Below are positions 18,232 to 27,522 of a DNA stretch of 64,000 nucleotides, one piece after another. Location: assembly GCA_027019265.1 (NCBI GenBank), contig JALUWX010000122.1:52041-116040 (forward strand), read 5' to 3'. The notes below the pieces were generated by a model. That model ran no database searches and was not told the origin of the DNA. It saw only the letters and a program-made list of their open reading frames with translations. This DNA comes from Phycisphaerales bacterium (lineage in GTDB: Bacteria > Planctomycetota > Phycisphaerae > Phycisphaerales > UBA1924). Within the stretch, counting starts at the first letter, position 1, and every line of letters starts with the position of its first letter. Made by a program: the position numbers and the translations under genes.

Positions 18232-19305
18232 ATGTCGTCGATCTCGCTCCGATCGATCTCCAAGACCTATCCCGACGGCAAATGCGCCGTACGCGATGTC
18301 TCGCTCGAGATCGAGGACGGGTCGTTCGTGGTGCTCGTCGGTCCCTCCGGGTGCGGGAAGTCCACGACCCTGCGCATGATCGCTGGGCTCGAGACGATTT
18401 CGTCGGGGGTTCTCGAGATCGACGGGGAGCGCATGAACGAGGTGCGCCCGAAGGACCGGGACATCGCGATGGTGTTCCAGAACTACGCGCTGTATCCCCA
18501 TCTGAGTGTCGAGGACAACATGGGGTTCGCACTCCGCATGCGCGGGGTCCCGAAGAAGGAACGAGCGGCGCGTGTTCGGCGCGCGGCGGACCTGCTGGGG
18601 ATCGACGACATCCTGCGCAAGAAACCGGGTCAGCTCTCGGGTGGTCAGCGCCAGCGCGTGGCGCTGGGACGCGCGATCGTGCGCGAGCCCAAAGCGTTCT
18701 TGTTCGATGAGCCGTTGTCGAATCTCGATCCGGATCGACGGGTCTCGACCCGCGCGGAGATCCGGAGAATCCAGCGTGAACTGGGGACGACGACGATCTA
18801 CGTCACCCATGATCATGAGGAGGCGATGGCGCTCGGGGATGTCATCGTTGTGATGAAGGATGGCGATGTGCTCCAGTCCGGGCCTCCGGGTGAGGTCTAC
18901 GACGCGCCGGCGAGCGCGTTCGTCGGTGCGTTCCTCGGATCCCCCACGATGAACATCCTGTGCGGGGTCTATCGAACGAGCGCGGGATCCGGGTTGGTCG
19001 AGATCACGGGGGTGGGGGAGGGGGATCCGCTCCAGATCCCGACCCGAGAGGGTCATCCGGCGATGACGGACGGCGATCCGTGCCTCCTCGGGGTGCGCCC
19101 CCAGCTCATCCGGATCGATGGGGACGGACCGATCGTCGGCGAGGTCGTGGATCTGGAAACCCTCGGATTCGGGACGGACGTGTCAATCCGGGCCGGGGAG
19201 CACGAGATCCGGGTCCGGATCGAGGGTGGGCACGGGTTGGGGATCGGGAGCAAGGTCCGGATAACCATCGATCCGGGGTCCTGCCACCTGTTCCCCCCCG
19301 GCTGA
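18232..19305 (+). CDS. Sugar ABC transporter ATPase, MsmK/UgpC type
   Basis: A 357-residue ATPase with Walker A GPSGCGKST, signature LSGGQRQR, Walker B FLFDEPLSNLD and a C-terminal TOBE/OB regulatory domain. It belongs to the CUT1 class that energises MalF/MalG-type importers and is the natural partner of the importer at 9.7-12.9 kb, which lacks an ATPase. It is divergent from the GH16 gene across a LacI-type operator. No clear Shine-Dalgarno is seen at the start. Such ATPases can serve several importers. Confidence 0.93.
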   Translation: MSSISLRSISKTYPDGKCAVRDVSLEIEDGSFVVLVGPSGCGKSTTLRMIAGLETISSGVLEIDGERMNEVRPKDRDIAMVFQNYALYPHLSVEDNMGFALRMRGVPKKERAARVRRAADLLGIDDILRKKPGQLSGGQRQRVALGRAIVREPKAFLFDEPLSNLDPDRRVSTRAEIRRIQRELGTTTIYVTHDHEEAMALGDVIVVMKDGDVLQSGPPGEVYDAPASAFVGAFLGSPTMNILCGVYRTSAGSGLVEITGVGEGDPLQIPTREGHPAMTDGDPCLLGVRPQLIRIDGDGPIVGEVVDLETLGFGTDVSIRAGEHEIRVRIEGGHGLGIGSKVRITIDPGSCHLFPPG

Positions 19306-19380
19306 TTGCCCGGGAGTGGGGTTGGGGTGGAATTCAAGAAATCCGAGCGCGAATAGGGTTCGGCGCTTGAAGCCGGAAAA

Positions 19381-19393
19381 CGTATCAGTTACA
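19381..19393. promoter_or_regulatory. Possible LacI-type operator
   Basis: CGTATCAGTTACA matches the consensus at 11 of 13 positions, 136 bp before the PEP-CTERM gene start at 19529. The region from 19306 to 19528 holds no other clear signal. Confidence 0.45.
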
Positions 19394-19528
19394 TTTTCAG
19401 ATGAACCAGTATGAAATGGCATCGTGCTCGTGACGGTGTCCATCGCTCAGAATGAGCGTGGTTCAGCGGGAATCAGAGTGATGAGCGCGGTGAGAGGCGC
19501 TCCGAAACGAAAGAGAAGAGAGGACACC

Positions 19529-20263
19529 ATGAACATCAAAGCCCAGCGTAACGGTTTCGTCGCGCTCTCGGTGTGTGCGCTCGCCGGAGCCGCCAACGCG
19601 GACATCTCGACCTATTCCGAGGACTTCGAGTCGCTCAACGCGGCTTCGCCGACGGCGCTCGGGGATGCGGGCTGGCTCGTCGGCGCGAACGTGTTCGATT
19701 CGACCGGGACGAACTTCCTGTACAACTACTTCTCGTTCCCCGCGCCGAACGGGGGCGCCGCGTTCAGTGCGATCGCGTCGGGTGAGGGCGGGATGGCGCA
19801 GGGGGCGCAGCAGCTCTCGGTCTACAACGATTACAACAACTCGGATCACGGGATCGGGAACCGGATCGAAGCGAACGTCTTCCGTGAGTACACGGTTGGC
19901 GCGGGCGACGCGGGTGTCTGGACCTTCGCCTTCGATGCGAAGCTCGGGAACCTCGAGGGCGCTTCGACGGCCGTCGCGTTCATCAAGATCCTGGATCCGA
20001 ACAACGGGTTCCAGCTCTCCGGGTTCCAGTCGATCGACATGACCAACACCCCTTCGGAGTGGACCGGGTACTCGATGGACATCAATGTGGACTCGTCGAT
20101 GGAAGGTCACCTGTTCCAGATCGGGTTCTGGAGTGTTGCTTCGAACTTCGAAGGATCGGGTGTCTTCTACGACAACCTGAACCTGAGCTATGAGGTGCCC
20201 GCGCCCGGCGCGGTCGCGCTCCTCGGTCTTGGTGGGCTCATGGGCGCGCGTCGTCGGCGCTGA
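19529..20263 (+). CDS. PEP-CTERM-like surface protein
   Basis: A 244-residue exported protein with a signal peptide (ending AGAANA), a beta-rich body and a C-terminal sorting tag: VPAPG, a hydrophobic helix (AVALLGLGGLMGA) and a terminal Arg cluster. This is the PEP-CTERM arrangement, processed by an exosortase. The start at 19529 has a GAGAGGAC ribosome site. The body has no recognised domain beyond a possible carbohydrate-binding fold. It lies 42 bp before a second PEP-CTERM gene with the same tag. Confidence 0.8.
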   Translation: MNIKAQRNGFVALSVCALAGAANADISTYSEDFESLNAASPTALGDAGWLVGANVFDSTGTNFLYNYFSFPAPNGGAAFSAIASGEGGMAQGAQQLSVYNDYNNSDHGIGNRIEANVFREYTVGAGDAGVWTFAFDAKLGNLEGASTAVAFIKILDPNNGFQLSGFQSIDMTNTPSEWTGYSMDINVDSSMEGHLFQIGFWSVASNFEGSGVFYDNLNLSYEVPAPGAVALLGLGGLMGARRRR

Positions 20264-20305
20264 TCCGATTGAACCAAACACACACAAACGGAAAGAGGAC
20301 TTGAA

Positions 20306-20941
20306 ATGAAGAAGACACTCACGATTGCGCTGCTCACGGGTCTGGCTTCGGTCGCTTCGGCGAGCATCGTGAACAACGGCGGGTTCGAGGACGGGAGCGG
20401 CTCCGATGCCGCGGATTGGACCGAGATCGTCGGCGGCCCCTCGGGCTCCGTCGGGCGCTCCGACAACATGCCCAACTCCGGGAACTGGAGCGCCTACATG
20501 GCGTTCGATCACATCAACAACCCGGCCGCGGGCGGCGCGTACTTCATCGAGCAGGTCATGCCCGTGGGGAGCATCGTTGCCGGTCAGAGCTACAACCTCT
20601 CGTTCTACGCAAAGATGGAGTCGATGGACTTCACCGGGATGGACACATTCTTCCAGATCCTCTGGCTCGACCAGGACGGGTCGGACGGCGGTGGAGTCCG
20701 TGGTGAACAGCTCACGTCCCTCATCGGGCAGGGGATCGGCACGGATTACCAGCAGTTCTCGTTCGATCTGACGGCGGCCGCGGGTGCTGATTCGTTCTTG
20801 CTCCGCTTCCAGCTCTCCGCTGGCGCGGTGACCGGGATCGCCAACGGGCTGTATGTCGATGACGTGGCGCTCGTTCCGGCGCCGGGTGCGATCGCGTTGC
20901 TGGGCCTTGGTGGCCTCGCGGCGACCCGTCGTCGTCGCTGA
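20306..20941 (+). CDS. Second PEP-CTERM-like surface protein
   Basis: A 211-residue exported protein: signal peptide (ending VASA), a domain opening SIVNNGGFEDGSGSDAADW that looks like a CBM4/9-type beta sandwich, and the tag VPAPGAIALLGLGG with a final RRRR. It likely forms an operon with the preceding PEP-CTERM gene. A ribosome site AAAGAGGAC precedes it. The two proteins share the tag but not the body. Confidence 0.8.
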   Translation: MKKTLTIALLTGLASVASASIVNNGGFEDGSGSDAADWTEIVGGPSGSVGRSDNMPNSGNWSAYMAFDHINNPAAGGAYFIEQVMPVGSIVAGQSYNLSFYAKMESMDFTGMDTFFQILWLDQDGSDGGGVRGEQLTSLIGQGIGTDYQQFSFDLTAAAGADSFLLRFQLSAGAVTGIANGLYVDDVALVPAPGAIALLGLGGLAATRRRR

Positions 20942-20975
20942 TCCAACGATCTGAGACTCTTGTGCAACTGAGCGG

Positions 20976-21003
20976 CGCCCGGCGACGGGCGTCGTTCGTT
21001 TTT
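20976..21003 (+). terminator. Rho-independent terminator
   Basis: CGCCCG-GCGA-CGGGCG followed by TCGTTCGTTTTT ends the two PEP-CTERM genes. Confidence 0.7.
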
Positions 21004-21099
21004 GGTATGAACGACCCCCGGCCTGTGTCTTGAAGTCTGGTTCTACCATGCCTTGTCGGTGCGACGCGTTCCGCGTGGGCACGATCAAGGAGACCCGGC

Positions 21100-22152
21100 A
21101 TGTACCAAGCGAAGGCCTATGGGGTGGACAGCAAATCGTCGCCGTTCGAAGCGCGTGAGATCCCCCGTCGAGAAGTCACGGATCGGGATGTGCAGATCGA
21201 AATCCAGTACTGCGGGATCTGTCACTCGGACCTCCACCAGGCGCGAGACGAGTGGAACAGTGTGATGCCCACGGTGTACCCGTGTATCCCGGGTCACGAG
21301 ATCGTCGGGAAGGTGACCAAGGTCGGGTCCGGGGTCAGCACCTTCAAGGTCGGGGACACGGTCGGGGTCGGGTGTATGGTCGATTCGGATCATGAGTGCC
21401 CGATGTGCAAATCGGGTCTGGAGCAGTTCAGTCCCAAGACGGCGTTTACGTACAACTCCCCGGACAAGCACGGGACCGCGCCCGTCACCTACGGGGGGTA
21501 CTCCGAGAGCGTGGTGGTGGACGAGCGGTTCGTGCTCCGGGTTCCCGAGAATCTGGAGCTCTCCGGCGCGGCCCCGCTGCTGTGCGCTGGGATCACGACG
21601 TACTCGCCGCTGAAGCGTGCGAACGTCGGGCCGGGGATGAAGGTGGGGATCGTCGGGCTCGGTGGTCTCGGTCACATGGGTGTGAAGATCGCGAAAGCGA
21701 TGGGCGCGCACGTTGTGGTGTTCACCACGTCCCCAAGCAAGGTCGATGACGCGAAGCGCCTCGGCGCTGACGAAGTGATCCTGTCGAAGGACCCCGAGCA
21801 GATGGCCGCGCATCAGGGGACGTTCAACTTCATCCTCGACTGTGTGTCGGCGAAGCACGACATCAACATGTACCTCGGGATGCTCGCGCTGGAGGGTGAA
21901 CTGACCCTCGTGGGCGCGCCCGAGGAACCGCTCGAGGTCTCCTCGTTCGCGCTCTTGTTCGGGCGCAAGCGTTTGTCCGGGTCCCTCATCGGGGGGATCG
22001 CGGAGACCCAGGAGATGCTCGACTTCTGTGGGAAGCACAACCTTGTTGCGGATGTCGAGGTCATCAAGCCCAGCGAGATCAACGAGGCATACGAGCGGCT
22101 GCTCAAGAGCGATGTGAAGTATCGGTTCTCGATCGATATGTCAACGCTCTGA
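21100..22152 (+). CDS. Zinc-type NAD(P)-dependent alcohol dehydrogenase (YahK/CAD-like), altered structural zinc site
   Basis: A 350-residue medium-chain dehydrogenase. Catalytic zinc ligands are in YCGICHSD and PGHE; the cofactor motif is GLGGLGHMG. Related YahK-like enzymes reduce aldehydes to alcohols with NADPH. The structural zinc loop, normally four Cys (SCRxCxxCxxGxExxC), reads SDHECPMCKSGLEQFS here, so two of the four Cys are Asp and Ser. A GGAGA ribosome site is present. It overlaps the convergent metallo-hydrolase gene by 12 bp. Confidence 0.9.
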   Translation: MYQAKAYGVDSKSSPFEAREIPRREVTDRDVQIEIQYCGICHSDLHQARDEWNSVMPTVYPCIPGHEIVGKVTKVGSGVSTFKVGDTVGVGCMVDSDHECPMCKSGLEQFSPKTAFTYNSPDKHGTAPVTYGGYSESVVVDERFVLRVPENLELSGAAPLLCAGITTYSPLKRANVGPGMKVGIVGLGGLGHMGVKIAKAMGAHVVVFTTSPSKVDDAKRLGADEVILSKDPEQMAAHQGTFNFILDCVSAKHDINMYLGMLALEGELTLVGAPEEPLEVSSFALLFGRKRLSGSLIGGIAETQEMLDFCGKHNLVADVEVIKPSEINEAYERLLKSDVKYRFSIDMSTL

Positions 22153-23082
22153 CGCGCGATCGATCACGACGACCTCGCCGACGGATTCCTGGATGACGCG
22201 CTCGGGGTGATCGCTGGCGCAGGTCAGGAGTCGGCGCATGGGTTCGTCCATCGGTTCGTCGGAGAGCTCGAACGTCGAGTGGTGGACGGGGAGCAGGTAC
22301 TGAGCGCCCGTTTGTGTGAACATGCGCCAGACCTGTTCGGGGGTAGCGTGCATGTGCTCCCAGGGCTCGTACGCGCCGATCCCGAAGACGGCGAGGTCGA
22401 GATCCCCGATCCCGTTGAACGTGTTGGTCTCCGCCGTATCCCCGGTGAAGAGCACGGAGCCCTCGTCGTGGCGGATCTCGTAGGCGCAGAATCCCCGCCT
22501 CCGGTCGAGCCATGCGCGGGATCCCCAGTGGCGCGGGGTGTGGGCGCGGATCGTCGCGCCCCCGAAATCGATCGTCGATCCGGAGGGGAGTTCGTGGACG
22601 CGCGCGAACCCACCGGGGATCAGGTTCGCGCAGCGCGGGGGAACAACCACGGCCGTGCGCGAATCAGCGAGCTTCATCAGGGTGGGGCGATCGAGATGAT
22701 CGAAATGCGCATGGGTGATCAGGATCAGATCGACCCCCTTGAGCGCCTCGGGAGAGATCGGCGCTTCGGTTCGGCGCGAGAGCCCGATGGTCCGTCTCCC
22801 GATGCGCACCCCGATCCGATCCGACAGCACGGGGTCCACGGCGATGGTGAGCTGTCCGAGGGTGACGACGACGGATCCGTGACCGAGCCAGCAGACGGCC
22901 ATCCCGTGGGGCGCGAGCTCGGTGAGCAGGTCCCTGAGCGAGCGCGTCGGTTCTCCCTTGGGGGATCGGAGCGAACCGATGAGCTCCGGGGGATATCGGC
23001 GCAGGGATGACTTCGCGGCGGCCGCTGCGCGCCGGAACCACCCTCGCTGGCGTTGATCCGGGTTGGATGGGTCCGATCGCAC
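22141..23082 (-). CDS. Metallo-beta-lactamase-fold hydrolase (NAPE-PLD/RomA-like)
   Basis: A 313-residue MBL-fold protein with the metal motif THAHFDHLD, a later PRHWGSR, and FTGDTAET; this set fits the NAPE-PLD/UlaG-like group of lactonase and phosphodiesterase folds. The substrate is unknown. The start is a GTG at 23082 and the region overlaps the putative control region of the divergent cardiolipin synthase gene, starting within 20 bp of it. No signal peptide is visible. Confidence 0.82.
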   Translation of the reverse strand: MRSDPSNPDQRQRGWFRRAAAAAKSSLRRYPPELIGSLRSPKGEPTRSLRDLLTELAPHGMAVCWLGHGSVVVTLGQLTIAVDPVLSDRIGVRIGRRTIGLSRRTEAPISPEALKGVDLILITHAHFDHLDRPTLMKLADSRTAVVVPPRCANLIPGGFARVHELPSGSTIDFGGATIRAHTPRHWGSRAWLDRRRGFCAYEIRHDEGSVLFTGDTAETNTFNGIGDLDLAVFGIGAYEPWEHMHATPEQVWRMFTQTGAQYLLPVHHSTFELSDEPMDEPMRRLLTCASDHPERVIQESVGEVVVIDRASER

Positions 23083-23102
23083 ACAGTACCGTAGGATCGG
23101 GG

Positions 23103-24554
23103 ATGCTGAGCCATGCGCCCTGGGCCGCGATCGGGTCGTTGACGTTCCACATCGTGGTCGCGATGCTGATCTCGCTCCGGGTGATCTCGAAGCGCCGATC
23201 GACGGAGGTCGCGCTGTCGTGGATCATCCTGGTCGTGACCTTCCCCGTTGCGGGCGCAGTGTTCTATGTGCTGGTCGGGGAGCCCTGGTTGAGCCGGAGA
23301 CGGAGTGCGCGCCGGGCGCACCTTTCGGAGCAGATCCGCGCACCGATCGCGCAGCTCGAGCAGCGTTTCGGGTGCGAGGGGATGTTCGAGCACCCCGCTT
23401 CTCGGGCTGTTGCGGCGCTGGGTCACACGAGCGGGCTGAGCCCGGTGCTGTGCGGGAACACGATCGACATCCTGGAGGACTCGGATCGGTTCTTCGATCG
23501 GATCATCGAGGACATCGACCACGCGACGGCGAGCATCGACATGCTCTTCTACATCTGGTCCGTCGGGGGACGCGCGGATCTGGTCGCGGACGCATTGATG
23601 CGTGCATCGGCACGAGGCGTGAAGTGCCGATTGCTCCTCGATGGCGCGGGCTCGAAGGAGATGCTCAGGGGGAAAGGACGATCGATCCTGACCAATGCGG
23701 GGATCGAGGTCCGGACCGCGCTCCCCGTTGGGGTGATCCGGGGGAGTTTCAATCGGATCGACATCCGGAACCATCGGAAGCTGGTGGTCATTGACGACCG
23801 GGTCGCGTACACGGGGAGCCAGAACCTCGCGGATCCCTTGGTGTTCAAACGCGAACTCAACGTCGGACCCTGGGTGGATTTGATGACGCGCATCGAGGGG
23901 CCAAGCGCCGCGCAGCTCAGCGCGGTCTTTGAGCTTGATTGGGCGATGGAGGATGCGCACCCCGTGAATGTCGAGGACTGGTTCCCCGACCCGGTGCGTG
24001 TGGGGGACGCGCCGGCGCAGGTCGTGCCTTCGGGTCCGGGTCAGCGCCCCTCGACGATGTACCGGATGCTGACGGCCGCCGTCCACGGGGCGCAGCATCG
24101 GTTGACGATGACGACCCCGTACTTTGTCCCGGACGACGCGTTCGTTTCTGCGCTCATGTCCGCGGCGATGCGCGGGGTCGAGACCACGGTGGTGGTCCCC
24201 GAGAAGATCGACGGGCCGCTGGTCCGCTTTGCGAGCCGCGCGTATTACGACGACCTGATCGAATCGGGTGTGCGCGTGCTCGCGTACGAGGGGGGGTTGC
24301 TCCACGCAAAGACGATCGCTGTGGATGAAGACCTCGCGATCATCGGGACCGTGAACCTGGATCGTCGGAGCTTCTGGCTCAACTACGAGCTGAGTCTCGT
24401 CATCCATAGCCCGGAAGGGGTCCGGGATCTGGCCGGAGTCCACGCGCGATACATCGAACGGAGCACACCGATCTCGGAGTCCCCCTGGATGCGCCGGCGT
24501 TGGGGGAGGCGCTTCGTGGAGAATACGGCGCGACTCTTCTCCCCGATTCTGTGA
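23103..24554 (+). CDS. cls: Cardiolipin synthase, phospholipase D superfamily
   Basis: A 483-residue membrane protein with two N-terminal hydrophobic segments and two HKD catalytic motifs, NHRKLVVID and LLHAKTIAVD, each followed by a GSQN/GTVN motif. Family members join phosphatidyl groups to make cardiolipin at the inner membrane. The ATG at 23103 is favoured because it leaves the first transmembrane helix near the N-terminus; ATGs at 23067 and 23007 are possible. It is divergent from the MBL-fold gene. Confidence 0.88.
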   Translation: MLSHAPWAAIGSLTFHIVVAMLISLRVISKRRSTEVALSWIILVVTFPVAGAVFYVLVGEPWLSRRRSARRAHLSEQIRAPIAQLEQRFGCEGMFEHPASRAVAALGHTSGLSPVLCGNTIDILEDSDRFFDRIIEDIDHATASIDMLFYIWSVGGRADLVADALMRASARGVKCRLLLDGAGSKEMLRGKGRSILTNAGIEVRTALPVGVIRGSFNRIDIRNHRKLVVIDDRVAYTGSQNLADPLVFKRELNVGPWVDLMTRIEGPSAAQLSAVFELDWAMEDAHPVNVEDWFPDPVRVGDAPAQVVPSGPGQRPSTMYRMLTAAVHGAQHRLTMTTPYFVPDDAFVSALMSAAMRGVETTVVVPEKIDGPLVRFASRAYYDDLIESGVRVLAYEGGLLHAKTIAVDEDLAIIGTVNLDRRSFWLNYELSLVIHSPEGVRDLAGVHARYIERSTPISESPWMRRRWGRRFVENTARLFSPIL

Positions 24555-24578
24555 ACCACAACGGATCGGCGCAAGAAA

Positions 24579-24600
24579 GCACCCCGCCGGAGCGGGGTGC
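24579..24600 (-). terminator. Rho-independent terminator of the di-heme oxidoreductase gene
   Basis: GCACCCCGC-CGGA-GCGGGGTGC forms a 9-bp stem. Read on the minus strand it is followed by TTTCTTGC, so it best serves the gene ending at 24631; it may also end the cls transcript. Confidence 0.7.
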
Positions 24601-24630
24601 GGGGTGTGCTGTGATATCGAGCTCGGCGCT

Positions 24631-27417
24631 TTACGGGCAGCCCTCGGAGAACGCGTTGAGGAACGCGCTCACGTCGAAGAAGTCGAAGCTTCCATCGCCG
24701 TTGTAGTCCGCTTGGGCTTGCTCATCCTGGTAGGCCGTCAGGAACGTGCTGATGTCGAAGAAGTCGAGCGAACCGTCGCCCGTGAAGTCGGGTCGGCAGT
24801 CGGGCTCGGACGCGCCGAGGTACTCGACGGCATCGACGAACGGGAACTTGACGTACTCGACGAGCGCGTCGCGCTCGGACTCGGACAGCGCGAGGACGGC
24901 GTTTCGCGCGGACTCCGCTTCACCGCCGTGCCAGAGGATGGCTTCCATGATCGTGCGGGCGCGACCGTCGTGGAGGTAGTTGGCTTGCTCCGGGTTCCCG
25001 TTGGGATCGAAGGGATCGACGGGGACTCCGAGGACGTGACCGACGTAGCCGATACCCCAGAGCGGCGGGGTGCGCCATTCGCTCCCGGACGCGCCGTACT
25101 CGGCGCGGTTGTCGGCGAGGCCCTCACCCATGTCGTGGAGGAGCATGTCCGTGAAGGGCTGGATCACCTGGTCCCGGTAGGGCGCGAACTCCGCGTCGGA
25201 AGCGGTCTGCATCACCGGACGGTGGCACGACATACACCCGGCCGCTTCGAAATGCATCTTGCCCTCGAGCGCGACGGGGTCCTTGTGGTTCTCACGGGGA
25301 GGAACAGCGAGACCACGGAGGTACGACACCATGGAGTCGATCGTCCAGCTCTGGACCTCGACGGGTCCGTCGCCGACGAGATCGGTGGTCATCCCCATGT
25401 CGTGCGCGAACGCAGACGCCGCTTGCTGGCGCAGGTCGGGCTGGGACGCTTTCCAACCGAAACGACCGATGGCCGTCCCGCCGTTGTGGAGGTCATCGAC
25501 GTAGTTCGCGCGTCCGGAGATCCCGTCTCCGTCAGCATCGTTCTCGTCGGCCCACGCCAAGATCTCGGATTCGTCGATCGCTTCGAGGAGCCCGAGCCCG
25601 ATGAGCATGGGCGCGACACGGACGGAGACTTCCGCTTCGCCGTTGTACGGGCCATCGATCGGGTTCGGAGCGGGCTCGCCGGGGACGTTGGTCCCGATCT
25701 GCCCGTACTTCAGATCGCTGAACTCGACCCGGGGTTTGCGGAGTTCGTACACAGTGCCGTCATCGAAAGTCCCGTTGACGATGTCCCAGACGAGCGAGGC
25801 GCTCCCCTCGGGGGTCTCGCCGGGGACGGCCTTGATGTCGAGCTGCTCGCCGTAGAACGGGTGGGGGATCGGCGCTTCGCCGGGCGCACCCGGGATGCTC
25901 GTTCGGATCACGTAGTCCTCGAGCGAGTCCATCCCCGTCACGGGCGCGAGCCCGCGCCCGTCGAGCATGTGACACTCGATACAGGAGTTGTTGGTGTACT
26001 GGGGACCGAGCAGGTCGGGCTGGAAGACCGGGCTTGCGCCCATGTTGAACCCGACCGGGCCGCCGTTGCAGTCAAACGCCGTGGGGGGGTTGAAGAGGAG
26101 CCCGTCGTCCCAGTGCGTCTCGAAAACGACCTTGCCCTCCATGAACGCATTGAGGTCTTCCGGGGGAAGGTTCAGCGCGTGCTGGTTGAACGCGAACTGC
26201 TTGATCGTAACCACGGGGATCGACGCATCACCCGCGGCATACGCCATCGGGTCCTGTGACTCACGCTGGAGACGACCATCGCCCATGTAGTAGTAGATGA
26301 ACTCGGAGTAGTAGGTCTGCCCGGCGAGGAGGGTGAACTCGACATCGACGCGCTGTCCGTGGACGAGGTTGTCGATCGTGTGGGTGTGGACGTCGCCGGA
26401 CTTGGCCATCCGGACGCTGATCGCGGAGATGTTGCGATCGCAGAATCCGACGTCGCCGGACTGGTTGTACCACTTGATGTCAACACCGCTGACGGGGACC
26501 TCGGGCGCGGTGGTGACCTCGAAATCGAGGCTCCCCCCGTTGTCCGTGATCTTCAGGTCGAAGGTGCGCCCAACGTCGTAGCCCTGGGGGTAGTGGTCGA
26601 AGCGCCACTCGTTCTCGTGACGATCACGGAAACGGATCGCCGTCACCGTCTCGATCGGGGTGTCGGGGATCGCTGGCGCGCCTTCGCCGAGGGTCCGCTT
26701 GAACCAGGACGTATCGACGGGCTCGATCCCGACGGTGGTCAGGAACGAGTATGAGATCTCATCGCCGGCTTCGACACCCTCGATGATCTTCCCGTAGATG
26801 TGCGCCCCGAGATCGGTCATGGGCGCGGTCTGCATGGGGCCGTTCCCGACCCGGTAGCGGAGCTTCACACCCGTGATCCCGGGGAGCGGCGAAGCGGGCG
26901 CGCCCGTTTCGAGGAGCACGGACCACTCACCAGCGTTCTCGACAACGTCGTGACGGAACGCGCGGGAGTGGGGGAGCCCACCAGCGCCGAAGTCACCCGG
27001 ATCGATATCGTCGTTCCCCCCAACGTCGTCGTCATCATCGTCGCCGTCGTCGTTCCCTCCGGTATCGCCGTCAACACTGAACGAGGTGCACCCGCTCTCG
27101 AGGGTGAAGGTGCGGGGCTGGAACTCGTACTGCCCGGGGATCTGAATGACGAGGTGGAAGCTGAACTCCGTTCCGGGCGCGATCCCCGAGAACGTCTTGG
27201 AGTAGGTCCCGGACCCGTCGTCATCCATGAAGTATCCGCCCCCGGGAGGGGTGGGATAGATGAGCATCGCCGTGGCTGTTGGGGTCGCCGTCACCGAAAC
27301 GGTTACATTTGAGCCGTCGTAGCAAACCTCACCCGTATAGCCCGGTGCGCCGGTCTGCGCCATCGCGCTCACGGACAGCACCATCGCCGCCAGAATGACA
27401 AGGAAAGAGCGGATCAT
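24631..27417 (-). CDS. Secreted di-heme thiol-oxidoreductase-like protein with dockerin anchor
   Basis: A 928-residue exported protein. Signal peptide (ending SAMAQ); an N-terminal beta domain to about residue 110; a poly-Asp/Gly linker with six consecutive Asp; a beta-rich middle part; and a di-heme cytochrome part with heme motifs CIECH and CMSCH of the COG3488 type. Two dockerin-like repeats (DFFDISTFL, DFFDVSAFL) and GCP close it. It is probably periplasmic or surface-anchored. The start follows an AGGAGA ribosome site, and a near-perfect LacI-type operator lies about 95 bp upstream. An oxidative role on a small molecule or polymer is possible but not shown. Confidence 0.85.
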   Translation of the reverse strand: MIRSFLVILAAMVLSVSAMAQTGAPGYTGEVCYDGSNVTVSVTATPTATAMLIYPTPPGGGYFMDDDGSGTYSKTFSGIAPGTEFSFHLVIQIPGQYEFQPRTFTLESGCTSFSVDGDTGGNDDGDDDDDDVGGNDDIDPGDFGAGGLPHSRAFRHDVVENAGEWSVLLETGAPASPLPGITGVKLRYRVGNGPMQTAPMTDLGAHIYGKIIEGVEAGDEISYSFLTTVGIEPVDTSWFKRTLGEGAPAIPDTPIETVTAIRFRDRHENEWRFDHYPQGYDVGRTFDLKITDNGGSLDFEVTTAPEVPVSGVDIKWYNQSGDVGFCDRNISAISVRMAKSGDVHTHTIDNLVHGQRVDVEFTLLAGQTYYSEFIYYYMGDGRLQRESQDPMAYAAGDASIPVVTIKQFAFNQHALNLPPEDLNAFMEGKVVFETHWDDGLLFNPPTAFDCNGGPVGFNMGASPVFQPDLLGPQYTNNSCIECHMLDGRGLAPVTGMDSLEDYVIRTSIPGAPGEAPIPHPFYGEQLDIKAVPGETPEGSASLVWDIVNGTFDDGTVYELRKPRVEFSDLKYGQIGTNVPGEPAPNPIDGPYNGEAEVSVRVAPMLIGLGLLEAIDESEILAWADENDADGDGISGRANYVDDLHNGGTAIGRFGWKASQPDLRQQAASAFAHDMGMTTDLVGDGPVEVQSWTIDSMVSYLRGLAVPPRENHKDPVALEGKMHFEAAGCMSCHRPVMQTASDAEFAPYRDQVIQPFTDMLLHDMGEGLADNRAEYGASGSEWRTPPLWGIGYVGHVLGVPVDPFDPNGNPEQANYLHDGRARTIMEAILWHGGEAESARNAVLALSESERDALVEYVKFPFVDAVEYLGASEPDCRPDFTGDGSLDFFDISTFLTAYQDEQAQADYNGDGSFDFFDVSAFLNAFSEGCP

Positions 27418-27509
27418 GATGGGGTCTCCTGCGCCTGCGCTGACCCCAGAACGGGTCAGCCGCGGTGTGTGTCACGGTGCGCGCCATGCGAGTATGCCGT
27501 GGCATCAAA

Positions 27510-27522
27510 TGTAACAGTTACG
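27510..27522. promoter_or_regulatory. LacI-type operator upstream of the di-heme protein
   Basis: TGTAACAGTTACG matches the consensus at 12 of 13 positions and lies 93 bp upstream of the start at 27417. It ties this gene to the glucan regulon. Confidence 0.65.

Noticed and set aside
19463-21088. 541-residue minus-strand ORF over the PEP-CTERM genes
   Set aside because: It is a shadow frame; the plus-strand genes have signal peptides, sorting tags and ribosome sites.
22725-24443. 572-residue minus-strand ORF over cls
   Set aside because: Antisense frame of a gene with two intact HKD motifs; no domain of its own.
24604-26259. 551-residue plus-strand ORF opposite the di-heme gene
   Set aside because: Val/Asp/Arg-rich antisense frame with no recognisable domain.
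27295-27307. Another LacI-operator-like word
   Set aside because: Only 10 of 13 matches and inside the coding region of the di-heme gene; likely chance.
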